From assembly GCA_021129535.1 (NCBI GenBank), contig JAJOLB010000037.1, forward strand, positions 1 through 7,220: a DNA stretch of 7,220 nucleotides, written 5' to 3'. Source of the stretch: Minisyncoccota bacterium (GTDB lineage: Bacteria; Patescibacteriota; Minisyncoccia; Phycocordibacterales; UBA1006). The notes under the pieces are model-generated. The model ran no database searches, was not told where the DNA came from, and saw only the letters and a program-made list of their open reading frames with translations. Of the stretch, positions 1 to 6,654 are shown one piece after another (position 1 is the first letter of the stretch; every line of letters starts with the position of its first letter). The translations under genes were made by a program, and so were the position numbers.

Positions 1-1
1 T

Positions 2-1357
2 TTTAAAGAGAAAGAAGAAAAACAAAAACCAGAAGAGGTTGCACAAAGAACTTTTTCATTATCTGAAAATTCAAGAAATAAAGAAAATGAATTTTCTGCA
101 AAAATTGAATCAGTGGATGATATTACCATTTACCCTGAAACATCAGGTCTTTTAAAACAAGTCCTTGTAAAAGAAGGCCAAGAGGTTAAAAAAGGAAAAG
201 TTCTTGCTCGACTTGAAAATGTTAACCAAAGGCTTGCTGTTAAAAATGCACAGATAAGACTTGATTCTGCAAGGATTCAGTTAAAGAAAATGCAGAACAA
301 TAACAAACTTTCTGATAAAAATTCAACATTGTCTAGGATTATTGATACGCAAAAAAGCAATATTAAAAGTTTAAAAAATGCTTATATTAACACTGATTTG
401 AAAGCCTATACAGATGATTATAATGATGATGATGTTGCTCCAACTATTTCAGGAAATTATCATTGTGAAGCAGAAGGGGAATATATAATTGATATTTATA
501 AATCCAACACAGATTCTGGTGCCTCAATGCGTATTTCTGGATTAGAAACATCAAGGGCTTCAGTATCGACAGAGTATCCAGTTCCATTTGGTTCATGTGG
601 TTTAGAGATAGTTTTTCCAAAAGGTTTTGATAGAAATAAAGACTGGACTATTCCAGTTCCAAATACACGAAGTTCACAATATGTTTCAGCAAAAAATAAT
701 TACAATTCAGCTCAAGCAGGGAAAAGTCTTGCGGTAAAACAAGGGACAATTGCACCTGAAGATATAAGTCATCAAAAAAAGCTTATATCTCAATCATTAC
801 TATCTCTGGAGGTGTCTCAAATAGCCTTATCAAAAACATATATAAAGGCACCATTCAATGGTTTAATTTATAAAAAAAATATTGATGCTGGAAGATTAGT
901 TTCTCCATCTGTTGGGATTTTTGATATGAGCTCTCCTGAGCTAGAGCTAGTTTCGTATCTCTCAATTTCACAATCAAGAGATCTTGTTGTTGGTCAAGAG
1001 GTAGATATTCACATAGAAGATGTAATTTATAAAGGTGAAATTTCATCAATAATAAAAAGTTCACACGATGGTTCTCAAAACTTAAAAGTTTCTTTTACTT
1101 TTACGGATGAAATAGAATTAGAATTAATTCCAGGAACCGTTGCAAAAATAGTTGCAAAAAATATACAAAATCAACTCTATATTGAAAGTGATTTTGTAGG
1201 TTTTGGTTATGATGGTCCATTTATAAATTGTTCAAACAAGAGTATTTTAATTGATATTCAAGATGAGGATAAGGATGGATACTGGATAAATAAATCTAAT
1301 GCAATTTGTAATGATGTTATTAACTTGCCTCACTTAATCACAGGGCAATATGAATAA
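2..1357 (+). CDS. RND/HlyD-family periplasmic adaptor (membrane fusion protein), 5'-truncated by the window edge
   Basis: The adaptor subunit of an RND-type exporter, anchored in the cytoplasmic membrane and bracing the pump encoded next door. The frame is open from the first complete codon (base 2), so the true start and N-terminal membrane anchor lie upstream; the GTG at 113 is internal. Counting visible residues (451), the order is: charged Lys/Glu-rich linker 1-37; first lipoyl half-motif 42-73 (PETSG, then VKEGQEVKKGKVLARLE); first hairpin helix about 74-135; an inserted probable beta domain about 143-225 containing C155 and C199 and ending in PNTRSSQY; second helix 226-277; second lipoyl half 278-308 (IKAPFNGLIYKKNIDAG); beta barrel about 313-386; and a divergent C-terminal part with C410 and C436. 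The lipoyl, hairpin and barrel order is the standard MFP plan; the insert is not in AcrA. The stop overlaps the start of the RND gene. Family assignment is firm; the exported substrate is unknown. Confidence 0.92.
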   Translation, partial: FKEKEEKQKPEEVAQRTFSLSENSRNKENEFSAKIESVDDITIYPETSGLLKQVLVKEGQEVKKGKVLARLENVNQRLAVKNAQIRLDSARIQLKKMQNNNKLSDKNSTLSRIIDTQKSNIKSLKNAYINTDLKAYTDDYNDDDVAPTISGNYHCEAEGEYIIDIYKSNTDSGASMRISGLETSRASVSTEYPVPFGSCGLEIVFPKGFDRNKDWTIPVPNTRSSQYVSAKNNYNSAQAGKSLAVKQGTIAPEDISHQKKLISQSLLSLEVSQIALSKTYIKAPFNGLIYKKNIDAGRLVSPSVGIFDMSSPELELVSYLSISQSRDLVVGQEVDIHIEDVIYKGEISSIIKSSHDGSQNLKVSFTFTDEIELELIPGTVAKIVAKNIQNQLYIESDFVGFGYDGPFINCSNKSILIDIQDEDKDGYWINKSNAICNDVINLPHLITGQYE

Positions 1358-4300
1358 GGGGACTGAAAAACAATATGACAATTTTTTTGGATATATTGCA
1401 CATGTTTTTACAAGTAATATTCCGCTATCAATTATCGTACTATTCTCTGCAATTATCGTTGGTTCAATGTTGTATATCTCAACACCGAAACAATATAATC
1501 CAGAGGTAATAAGGCCTGCCTTTGTCGTTGCAACAGAGTATAGGGGGGCAAAAGCTCAAGATGTAAAAAATTTTGTAAGTCAAAGTTTAAGTAATTCCAT
1601 TAAAGAAATTCCAGGAATTGATGAGGTTCAGTCGCAATCAATCGGAGGTGGAATGTCATTGGTAACAGCACTTTTTCATGTTGGAGAAAATGAAGAAGAT
1701 TCAAAAACAAAATTATTTACAAAAATAATGGAGAATACTGAGATTAGAAAACCAGGTATTTCAAATCCATATATTAAATCAATTAACCCTAATGATGTTC
1801 CAATTGTTACATTGAATGTTAGTTCAGATAATTTAGATCAAAATAAAATTAGAGAAAAAATATACGAACATATTGATGAGCTTAAACGTATAAATGATGT
1901 ATCTCAAGTTATCGTGTATGGTGGGCAAGCTCCAGCATTAGTTGTTGAATTAGATATTACAAAAATTGATTCACTGGGTATTTCATTACCTCAAATTATT
2001 CAAATTCTTGAGAAAAACAATCAACGAAAAATTTCTCCTGATTTAAAAACTGGTTATAGAAAAATTTCGCTCGAACTTGATAATACTTTTTTTGATGTTG
2101 ATTCTGTAAAAAATATCTCTATCGCAAAAGGTATTCATTTATCTGACCTTGCACATGTTTATGTTGGGTATTCAGAAAAAGACAGTTTCACAGAATATAA
2201 CGAAAAGAGTTCACAAAATTATCAAAACGTTTTTATTTCATTTTCTAAAAAGAAAGGTTCAAGTGCTCCTGTTGTTTCAAAAGAAATTCAATCTCAGGCA
2301 GAAAAAATATTTAAATCTGAGAGTGACGTATTGAATGTAAAAATTCTTAGAGATAATGGAAAGGTGGCAAATAAAGAGATTAATGGATTAATGATGAATC
2401 TATTAATTTCAATTGGAATTATTGGAATTATTCTATATTTATTTTTATCAGGTAGATCTGCATTGATTGTTATGGGGGCCATTCCAATTATTCTTTTACT
2501 TGTTTTTATTCCTGGTTATTTAGCAGGACAAACAATAAATAGAATTACACTTTTTGCGTTAATATTGTCGCTCGGTTTACTGGTTGATTCTGCCACTGTC
2601 GTGGTGGAAAATATTTATAGAAATATAAAAAATAATCCAGAAATTTCACTCAGAAAGAATACTGTTTCTGCTGTTGGGCAGGTTGGTGTTGGGCTAGTTC
2701 TTTCTACATTAACATCAGTAGTTGTTTTCTTTCCTGTAAAATTTATATCAGGAATGATGGGTCCATATATGGGTCCAATTGCATTTTTTGTTCCTGTTGC
2801 TTTAACTATTTCACTATTAACGGCATTTGTAATTACGCCATTTTTGGCATATCAATCTTTCAAGAAAAAGAAAAAAGAAAGTAAGCCAATTCTAGATAAT
2901 TTATTCAAAAAAATATCAGGATGGTATGAGAAAAAAATATCTGTAATTTTGAAGAATAGAGAAACATCTAAAAAAATTCTTTTTGGCTTGTTAGTTTTAT
3001 TTGTTCTTAGTTTGATGTTACCAATGTTCAAGCTTGTTCATTTCCAAATGTTACCAAAAGCTGATAAAGATCAGTTATACGTACATGTTGATTTACCAAC
3101 GGGGACAGATATTTTAAAAACAAAAATAGAAACAGATAAAATTATTGAAAAAATAAATACTGTTTCGGATGTAAAATCTATACAAATATTTACAGGTACT
3201 GCACCGATTCCAGATTTTAATGGTTTGTTCAAAGGGGTACAAAACAGAAGCGAATCTCACCAATCAACTATCAGAGTTAATTTTAATGATAAACATAAAA
3301 GCTCGATTAAGCTTGCTTCAAAGATAAGAAAAGAAATAAACTCGATTGATTTACCTTTACACACTGTTGTAAAAGTTCTCGAAGATCCACCAGGTCCACC
3401 TGTTCAGGCAACCTTTGTTTTGGAGGTATTTGGTGAAAATGAAAAAGGTAGAAATTATATCAGCTCAGAGATTAAGACAAAGTTATCAGAAGTAAAAGGG
3501 CTTGTTGATATTGACTCATCTCAGGCTGAATCATTTGAACGTATTGTCATTGATGTTGATCAAGATTACGCACAAGAATTAGGTATTTCTATGGACATGC
3601 TTTACGCACTTTTCCAAACATCTACTGACGCATATTCATTCTCGCAATTCCATAATGGAAAACGCGAATATGCACAAATTGAAATTTCATTACCACGAAG
3701 AGAACGAAAAAGTATTGATGATATTTTAGAAATGAAAATTCCAAATAGCTTTGGAAAACTTGTTGCGGTTTCTGAATTTACAAATATAAAACATACAAAA
3801 AACGATGATACGTATTACGAAAAAAACTCTGCACCATATACGTTTATAACAGGTGAGGTTGATAATCGTTCAATTGTATATGTGGTTCTTGATACTTTTA
3901 AAATTCTAAAAAAATTAGAACTAGAAGGTTTTGAAGTAAAACAAACAAGCCTTAATAGTTTCAGTATCGAACATATTAATGGTGATAGTTATGAATTGAA
4001 AATTGATGGGGAATGGAATATGACCTTGAACAATTTCCGTGATTTAGGTATTGCGATGATTGCTGCACTGTTTTTGGTTTATGCAATATTGGTTGCACAA
4101 TATAAATCATTTATTGTTCCTGGTTTGATTATGGTTACCATTCCACTGGGTCTAATGGGAATATTAATTGGGTTCACGTTTTTAGATATTTTCTTTAATG
4201 TGTATCTAACTGCAACGGCCTTGATTGGGTTCATTGCCTTGATTGGAATTGTGGTAAATAATGCAATTCTGTATTTAGAGCACTTTACAGAGCTTGTGCA

Positions 4301-4529
4301 GTCTAATCCTGAAATTGACCATAAAGACGCCCTTATTGAGGCTGGTAGAGTGCGATTAAGGCCGATTATGTTAACGTCGTTAACAACGATATTGGCAAAC
4401 TTAACCATTGTTACTGACCCTGTTTGGTCAGGTCTAGCATGGGCAATTATATTTGGATTGTCCTTGTCTACGGTTATGACCTTGGTTGTATTTCCTGTCT
4501 TATATGTGTATTTTGATGCACATAAATAA
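1350..4529 (+). CDS. RND-superfamily efflux transporter (AcrB/HAE-like), full length
   Basis: An inner-membrane proton-driven exporter of 1059 residues, normal for the AcrB/HAE family. TM1 lies at about 23-44, followed by the first porter domain, TM2-TM6 (about 347-500), a Lys-rich cytoplasmic loop near 505-512, TM7 (about 543-562), the second porter domain with the family PPGPPVQA motif, and TM8-TM12 (about 899-1052). TM4 carries GLLVDSATVVVENI and the TM10-12 region carries GIVVNNAIL and RLRPIMLTSL, all RND signatures. By motif alignment AcrB D407 corresponds to D413, but D408 is replaced by S414 and K940 by N970, so proton coupling must differ in detail. The ATG sits 8 bases inside the end of the adaptor gene (ATGAATAA overlap) with only a weak AGGG at 1342-1345, consistent with translational coupling. 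The start is supported because TM1 follows at the usual distance. Substrate cannot be inferred; HAE-type drug/amphiphile export is the default guess. Confidence 0.96.
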   Translation: MNKGTEKQYDNFFGYIAHVFTSNIPLSIIVLFSAIIVGSMLYISTPKQYNPEVIRPAFVVATEYRGAKAQDVKNFVSQSLSNSIKEIPGIDEVQSQSIGGGMSLVTALFHVGENEEDSKTKLFTKIMENTEIRKPGISNPYIKSINPNDVPIVTLNVSSDNLDQNKIREKIYEHIDELKRINDVSQVIVYGGQAPALVVELDITKIDSLGISLPQIIQILEKNNQRKISPDLKTGYRKISLELDNTFFDVDSVKNISIAKGIHLSDLAHVYVGYSEKDSFTEYNEKSSQNYQNVFISFSKKKGSSAPVVSKEIQSQAEKIFKSESDVLNVKILRDNGKVANKEINGLMMNLLISIGIIGIILYLFLSGRSALIVMGAIPIILLLVFIPGYLAGQTINRITLFALILSLGLLVDSATVVVENIYRNIKNNPEISLRKNTVSAVGQVGVGLVLSTLTSVVVFFPVKFISGMMGPYMGPIAFFVPVALTISLLTAFVITPFLAYQSFKKKKKESKPILDNLFKKISGWYEKKISVILKNRETSKKILFGLLVLFVLSLMLPMFKLVHFQMLPKADKDQLYVHVDLPTGTDILKTKIETDKIIEKINTVSDVKSIQIFTGTAPIPDFNGLFKGVQNRSESHQSTIRVNFNDKHKSSIKLASKIRKEINSIDLPLHTVVKVLEDPPGPPVQATFVLEVFGENEKGRNYISSEIKTKLSEVKGLVDIDSSQAESFERIVIDVDQDYAQELGISMDMLYALFQTSTDAYSFSQFHNGKREYAQIEISLPRRERKSIDDILEMKIPNSFGKLVAVSEFTNIKHTKNDDTYYEKNSAPYTFITGEVDNRSIVYVVLDTFKILKKLELEGFEVKQTSLNSFSIEHINGDSYELKIDGEWNMTLNNFRDLGIAMIAALFLVYAILVAQYKSFIVPGLIMVTIPLGLMGILIGFTFLDIFFNVYLTATALIGFIALIGIVVNNAILYLEHFTELVQSNPEIDHKDALIEAGRVRLRPIMLTSLTTILANLTIVTDPVWSGLAWAIIFGLSLSTVMTLVVFPVLYVYFDAHK

Positions 4530-4553
4530 AAAAACACCTTTCGGTGTTTTTTT
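4528..4553. terminator. Bidirectional intrinsic terminator between convergent genes
   Basis: An 11-bp perfect inverted repeat: seven A then CACC (4528-4538), a four-base loop TTTC, then GGTG and seven T (4543-4553). The T run serves the + strand RND transcript and the complementary A run becomes the U tract for the - strand NYN gene. On the - strand the loop reads GAAA closed by C-G, a stable GNRA tetraloop. It starts inside the RND stop codon and ends four bases before the NYN stop codon. Confidence 0.9.
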
Positions 4554-4557
4554 ATTT

Positions 4558-5310
4558 CTATTTATTTTTTACATAAATTAATTTCAATGCACCTTTTTGG
4601 TTTTCGCGTTTTTCTACTTCAAATTTTTTCGTAGATGAAATTAATTTTGTAAGTTTTGGAAAACCGTAGTTTCGTGAATCAAAGTTTGGCATTTTCTTTT
4701 GCAAAAGATTTCCAACATCACCTAGGTACGCCCAACCTTCATCATCTGATAAATCATTAATGGTTAGTCGAATAGTTCGCACGAGATTTAACGTTACCTT
4801 GTCGATTGATTTATTTGCTTTGATTTTTTTCTTTGTTTTGTCAGTTGTTGTTTCTGACGATTCTTCTATTTCTTGGCTTTTCAAAATTTCCAAATAAACA
4901 AATCTGTCACATGCAACAATAAATGGATTTGGCGTTTTCTTTTCTCCAATTCCAATGACTAATTTCCCAGCTTCTCGTAATCGCATGGCAAGCTTCGTAA
5001 AATCACTGTCTGATGATGCAATACAAAATCCGTCGACTTTGTCTGAATATAAAATATCCATCGCATCAATAATCATGGCTGAATCTGTAGAATTTTTCCC
5101 TGTCGTATATCCATATTGCTGAATAGGGTTCAAGGCGTTTTCCAATAAAATATTTTTCCATTTTGTTACTTGAGGTTTTGTCCAATCTCCGTAGATTCGT
5201 TTTACCGTTGGGTTTCCATATTTTGCAATCTCCTCCATCATTTCTTTTATATATCCTGATGGGATATTATCGGCATCAATGAGAACTGCCAAGTTTTTAT
5301 CTTTATTCAT
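4558..5310 (-). CDS. NYN-domain (PIN-like, DUF88/LabA) putative ribonuclease with C-terminal OST-HTH/LOTUS domain
   Basis: A 250-residue cytoplasmic protein, predicted to cut or bind RNA. The NYN domain spans about residues 6-143: strand 1 ends in VLIDADNIP (D12, N15), a central GKNSTDSAMIIDAMD carries N73 and D76, and FCIASSDSDF carries D101 and D103. These are the acidic residues expected at a PIN-like metal site, all present, so activity is plausible. A Ser/Thr/Lys-rich linker (146-170) leads to an OST-HTH/LOTUS fold at about 171-248, recognised by DDEGWAYLGDVGNLL and FDSRNYGFPKLTKLI. NYN plus OST-HTH is a known pairing (as in MARF1-type proteins); LOTUS domains bind RNA. I chose the ATG at 5310 because the NYN strand follows immediately. 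A longer in-frame start at 5490 would add 60 residues made only of the antisense of the neighbouring signal-peptide gene. Stop is TAG. The target RNA is unknown. Confidence 0.93.
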   Translation of the reverse strand: MNKDKNLAVLIDADNIPSGYIKEMMEEIAKYGNPTVKRIYGDWTKPQVTKWKNILLENALNPIQQYGYTTGKNSTDSAMIIDAMDILYSDKVDGFCIASSDSDFTKLAMRLREAGKLVIGIGEKKTPNPFIVACDRFVYLEILKSQEIEESSETTTDKTKKKIKANKSIDKVTLNLVRTIRLTINDLSDDEGWAYLGDVGNLLQKKMPNFDSRNYGFPKLTKLISSTKKFEVEKRENQKGALKLIYVKNK

Positions 5311-5317
5311 ATATGTA

Positions 5318-5323
5318 AGTATA
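5318..5323 (-). promoter_or_regulatory. Candidate -10 box for the NYN gene (near-leaderless)
   Basis: On the - strand this reads TATACT, one mismatch from TATAAT, and ends seven bases before the ATG at 5310, so transcription would begin at or next to the start codon. No convincing -35 is visible (only a T-rich stretch about 17 bases further upstream). The only purine-rich patch, AAAAGAG, lies 13 bases from the ATG, too far for a normal Shine-Dalgarno, and it falls upstream of the expected transcript start. Part of the palindrome AGTATACT. Confidence 0.5.
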
Positions 5324-5332
5324 CTCTTTTCG

Positions 5333-5341
5333 TGATATAAT
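5333..5341 (+). promoter_or_regulatory. Extended -10 promoter (TGATATAAT) for the secreted PG-binding protein
   Basis: A perfect TATAAT at 5336-5341 is preceded by TGA, giving the extended -10 form TGN-TATAAT that can work without a good -35; the -35 position holds only ATGTAA. Nine bases (AAAAACACT) separate the box from the ATG at 5351, so the leader should be about 0-3 bases. No Shine-Dalgarno sequence is present, which agrees with leaderless initiation. Confidence 0.65.
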
Positions 5342-5350
5342 AAAAACACT

Positions 5351-6511
5351 ATGAAAAAAATAATTATTATATTAGCAGTATTTTTATCAATTCCTGTATT
5401 TGCGTCAGAATACAATTTACCTTTTACAAGTAATGAATTATGTCCACAATCTGAACGCTTAACACAGAACTTGCGTGCAGGTGCATACAATGGACGTTAT
5501 CATTCCTATACAAAAGGTACCGTAAGACAAGCTCATCTATTACAAAGGCACTTGAACCGACTTGGTTTTTCATCAGGAAAAGAAGATGGAAAACTTGGTC
5601 CAATCTCAACAGCATCCATTAAAAGAATGCAAACGTTTTTAAAAACAAAAGCTGATGGAATTGTTGGTCCAAAAACAAGAGCTGCATTGAATAATTCTTG
5701 TAAGAAAAGTATAAATAATAAGCTAGATCCAGAATTACAAGATTTTTTTGATAAGGAGACAAAAGACCAAAAGACAAATACTTTCAACACTAAAAATGGA
5801 AATTTTGATATAGAAAAAAGATATCAAGGTGTGGTCAACTATTTTCTTATAAATTCTATTGTTAGGAATGCTCAAAAAATACCACAACTAAGTCTTAGTG
5901 AATTTAGTGAAAAGCAGACCAAGGAAAGGCAATCTATTGAAAAAGTTTTTCAAGAAATAATGAATAATAAAAAACCTTCTCTGCTCAACTCAGAAGAATT
6001 AACCTCAAAGGAAAAAAGAAGTATTAAAAAATATTACAACAAGTCGCTTGATGTATATAAGGATTACTTGGATTTAGAAAAAGAATATTTTGAAAAAGAA
6101 ATAAATAGAAAAGAATTTCTTGATGAATCTATGGATTTATTTGATGATCTGAAAGACTACATATCAAAAGTAATCAATATTATTTCAAAGTATGTAAAAT
6201 ATAATTTGGAAGATGCCAAAATAAAAGCAAGAGATGCTGCTGTAAAAGCAAAAATTTCATCAGGTCGTGTAACTGCAGAGCTATATTATTTGGGTAATAA
6301 TTCTTATTCTGGAGCAATAAAATCATCAGAAAAATATTCAACAAGAAAATCTGATTATAGGTTAGAGTTTAAAACATCAAATTCTGGTCAAAATTATACG
6401 TACTATACAAAATTATATTTAGGAAATAAATATTTTTGCGCAGATAATACTGGATTTGCTGGGTCAATTGAATCAAAAAGAGTTGCCTCTAGAGGAAAAT
6501 CTTGTAAGTAA
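5351..6511 (+). CDS. Secreted peptidoglycan-binding protein with helical stalk and pilin-head-like C-terminal domain
   Basis: A 386-residue exported protein. Residues 1-18 form a Sec signal peptide (MKK, hydrophobic core, VFA then SEY), probably cleaved after A18. A PG_binding_1 domain lies at about 57-113 (LLQRHLNRLGF, DGKLGPISTASIKRMQTFL, ADGIVGPKTRAALN) and is bracketed by C31 and C117, a likely disulfide. Residues 120-285 are Lys/Glu-rich and predicted mostly helical, perhaps a stalk. From about 286 the sequence DAKIKARDAAVKAKISSGRV then AELYYLGNNSYSG resembles the segment following the membrane helix of Patescibacteria type IV pilins, and the end (FCADNTGFAG, C363; final C385) resembles their Cys-containing C-terminus. 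No prepilin peptidase site or hydrophobic pilin helix is present. Signal peptide and PG-binding calls are firm; the pilin-head relation is an inference. No catalytic domain is seen, so a structural or adhesive wall-bound role is more likely than wall hydrolysis. It has its own promoter and terminator. Confidence 0.92.
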   Translation: MKKIIIILAVFLSIPVFASEYNLPFTSNELCPQSERLTQNLRAGAYNGRYHSYTKGTVRQAHLLQRHLNRLGFSSGKEDGKLGPISTASIKRMQTFLKTKADGIVGPKTRAALNNSCKKSINNKLDPELQDFFDKETKDQKTNTFNTKNGNFDIEKRYQGVVNYFLINSIVRNAQKIPQLSLSEFSEKQTKERQSIEKVFQEIMNNKKPSLLNSEELTSKEKRSIKKYYNKSLDVYKDYLDLEKEYFEKEINRKEFLDESMDLFDDLKDYISKVINIISKYVKYNLEDAKIKARDAAVKAKISSGRVTAELYYLGNNSYSGAIKSSEKYSTRKSDYRLEFKTSNSGQNYTYYTKLYLGNKYFCADNTGFAGSIESKRVASRGKSCK

Positions 6512-6532
6512 AAAACACCAATTCGGTGTTTT
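6512..6532 (+). terminator. Intrinsic terminator after the PG-binding protein gene
   Basis: An 8-bp stem, AAAACACC (6512-6519) pairing with GGTGTTTT (6525-6532), with a five-base loop AATTC, starts directly after the TAA stop. The + strand T tract is short and interrupted (TTTTAGTTTT). The ACACC/GGTGT stem core is identical to that of the terminator at 4528-4553, with a different loop. Confidence 0.82.
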
Positions 6533-6639
6533 AGTTTTGCCTATTCCAAAGACTATAATATAAATCTTTATTTTTTAAAACAAAAAATTCCCCCTCGTCT
6601 TGCCGCAGAGTTGTTGATAAAAGATTTTTCAATTTTTTT
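6533..6639. other. Intergenic spacer with isolated GC-rich patch and possible minus-strand mini-ORF
   Basis: About 107 bases separate the terminator from the murG promoter. Most is A/T, but 6590-6610 (CCCCCTCGTCTTGCCGCAGAG) has 15 G/C of 21 bases, out of character for the region. On the - strand a 33-codon frame runs from a TTG at 6632 to a TAA at 6531-6533, including RQDEGEFFVLKNKDLYYSL, which reads like real protein but has no ATG and no clear ribosome site. A TATAAT at 6554-6559 on the + strand has only a poor -35 partner. It may be a gene remnant, a small peptide or noncoding; I cannot decide. Confidence 0.25.
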
Positions 6640-6648
6640 TGCTATACT
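6640..6648 (+). promoter_or_regulatory. Extended -10 promoter (TGCTATACT) for murG
   Basis: TGC precedes TATACT (6643-6648), an extended -10 element one mismatch from consensus, with six bases before the ATG at 6655. The transcript would start at or within a base or two of the start codon. No Shine-Dalgarno is present. A good-looking TTGATA at 6614-6619 is 23 bases away, too far to be its -35. Confidence 0.6.
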
Positions 6649-6654
6649 GTATAT

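Noticed and set aside
113..115. GTG at 113 as the start of the adaptor gene
   Set aside because: The frame is open back to base 2 with protein-like charged sequence, and a start at 113 would lose the membrane anchor. The gene begins upstream of the window.
855..1064. 69-codon minus-strand frame inside the adaptor gene
   Set aside because: Low-complexity Leu-rich translation antisense to the lipoyl and barrel region; no independent support.
4079..4537. 152-codon minus-strand frame opposite the end of the RND gene
   Set aside because: It lies fully antisense to conserved RND transmembrane helices and shows no recognisable domain; it is a shadow frame.
5311..5490. 60-residue N-terminal extension of the NYN gene, with a hydrophobic stretch
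   Set aside because: It is the antisense of the secreted protein's signal peptide and early coding region; the NYN fold begins right after the ATG at 5310, which has its own -10 box.
6614..6619. TTGATA as the -35 box of murG
   Set aside because: Five of six consensus bases, but the spacing to the -10 box is 23 bases, well beyond the usual 16-18.
6562..6627. Inverted repeat AAATCTTT (6562-6569) / AAAGATTT (6620-6627) as a murG leader hairpin or operator
   Set aside because: An eight-base A/T-rich match with a 50-base loop is expected by chance here, and murG appears to have almost no leader.
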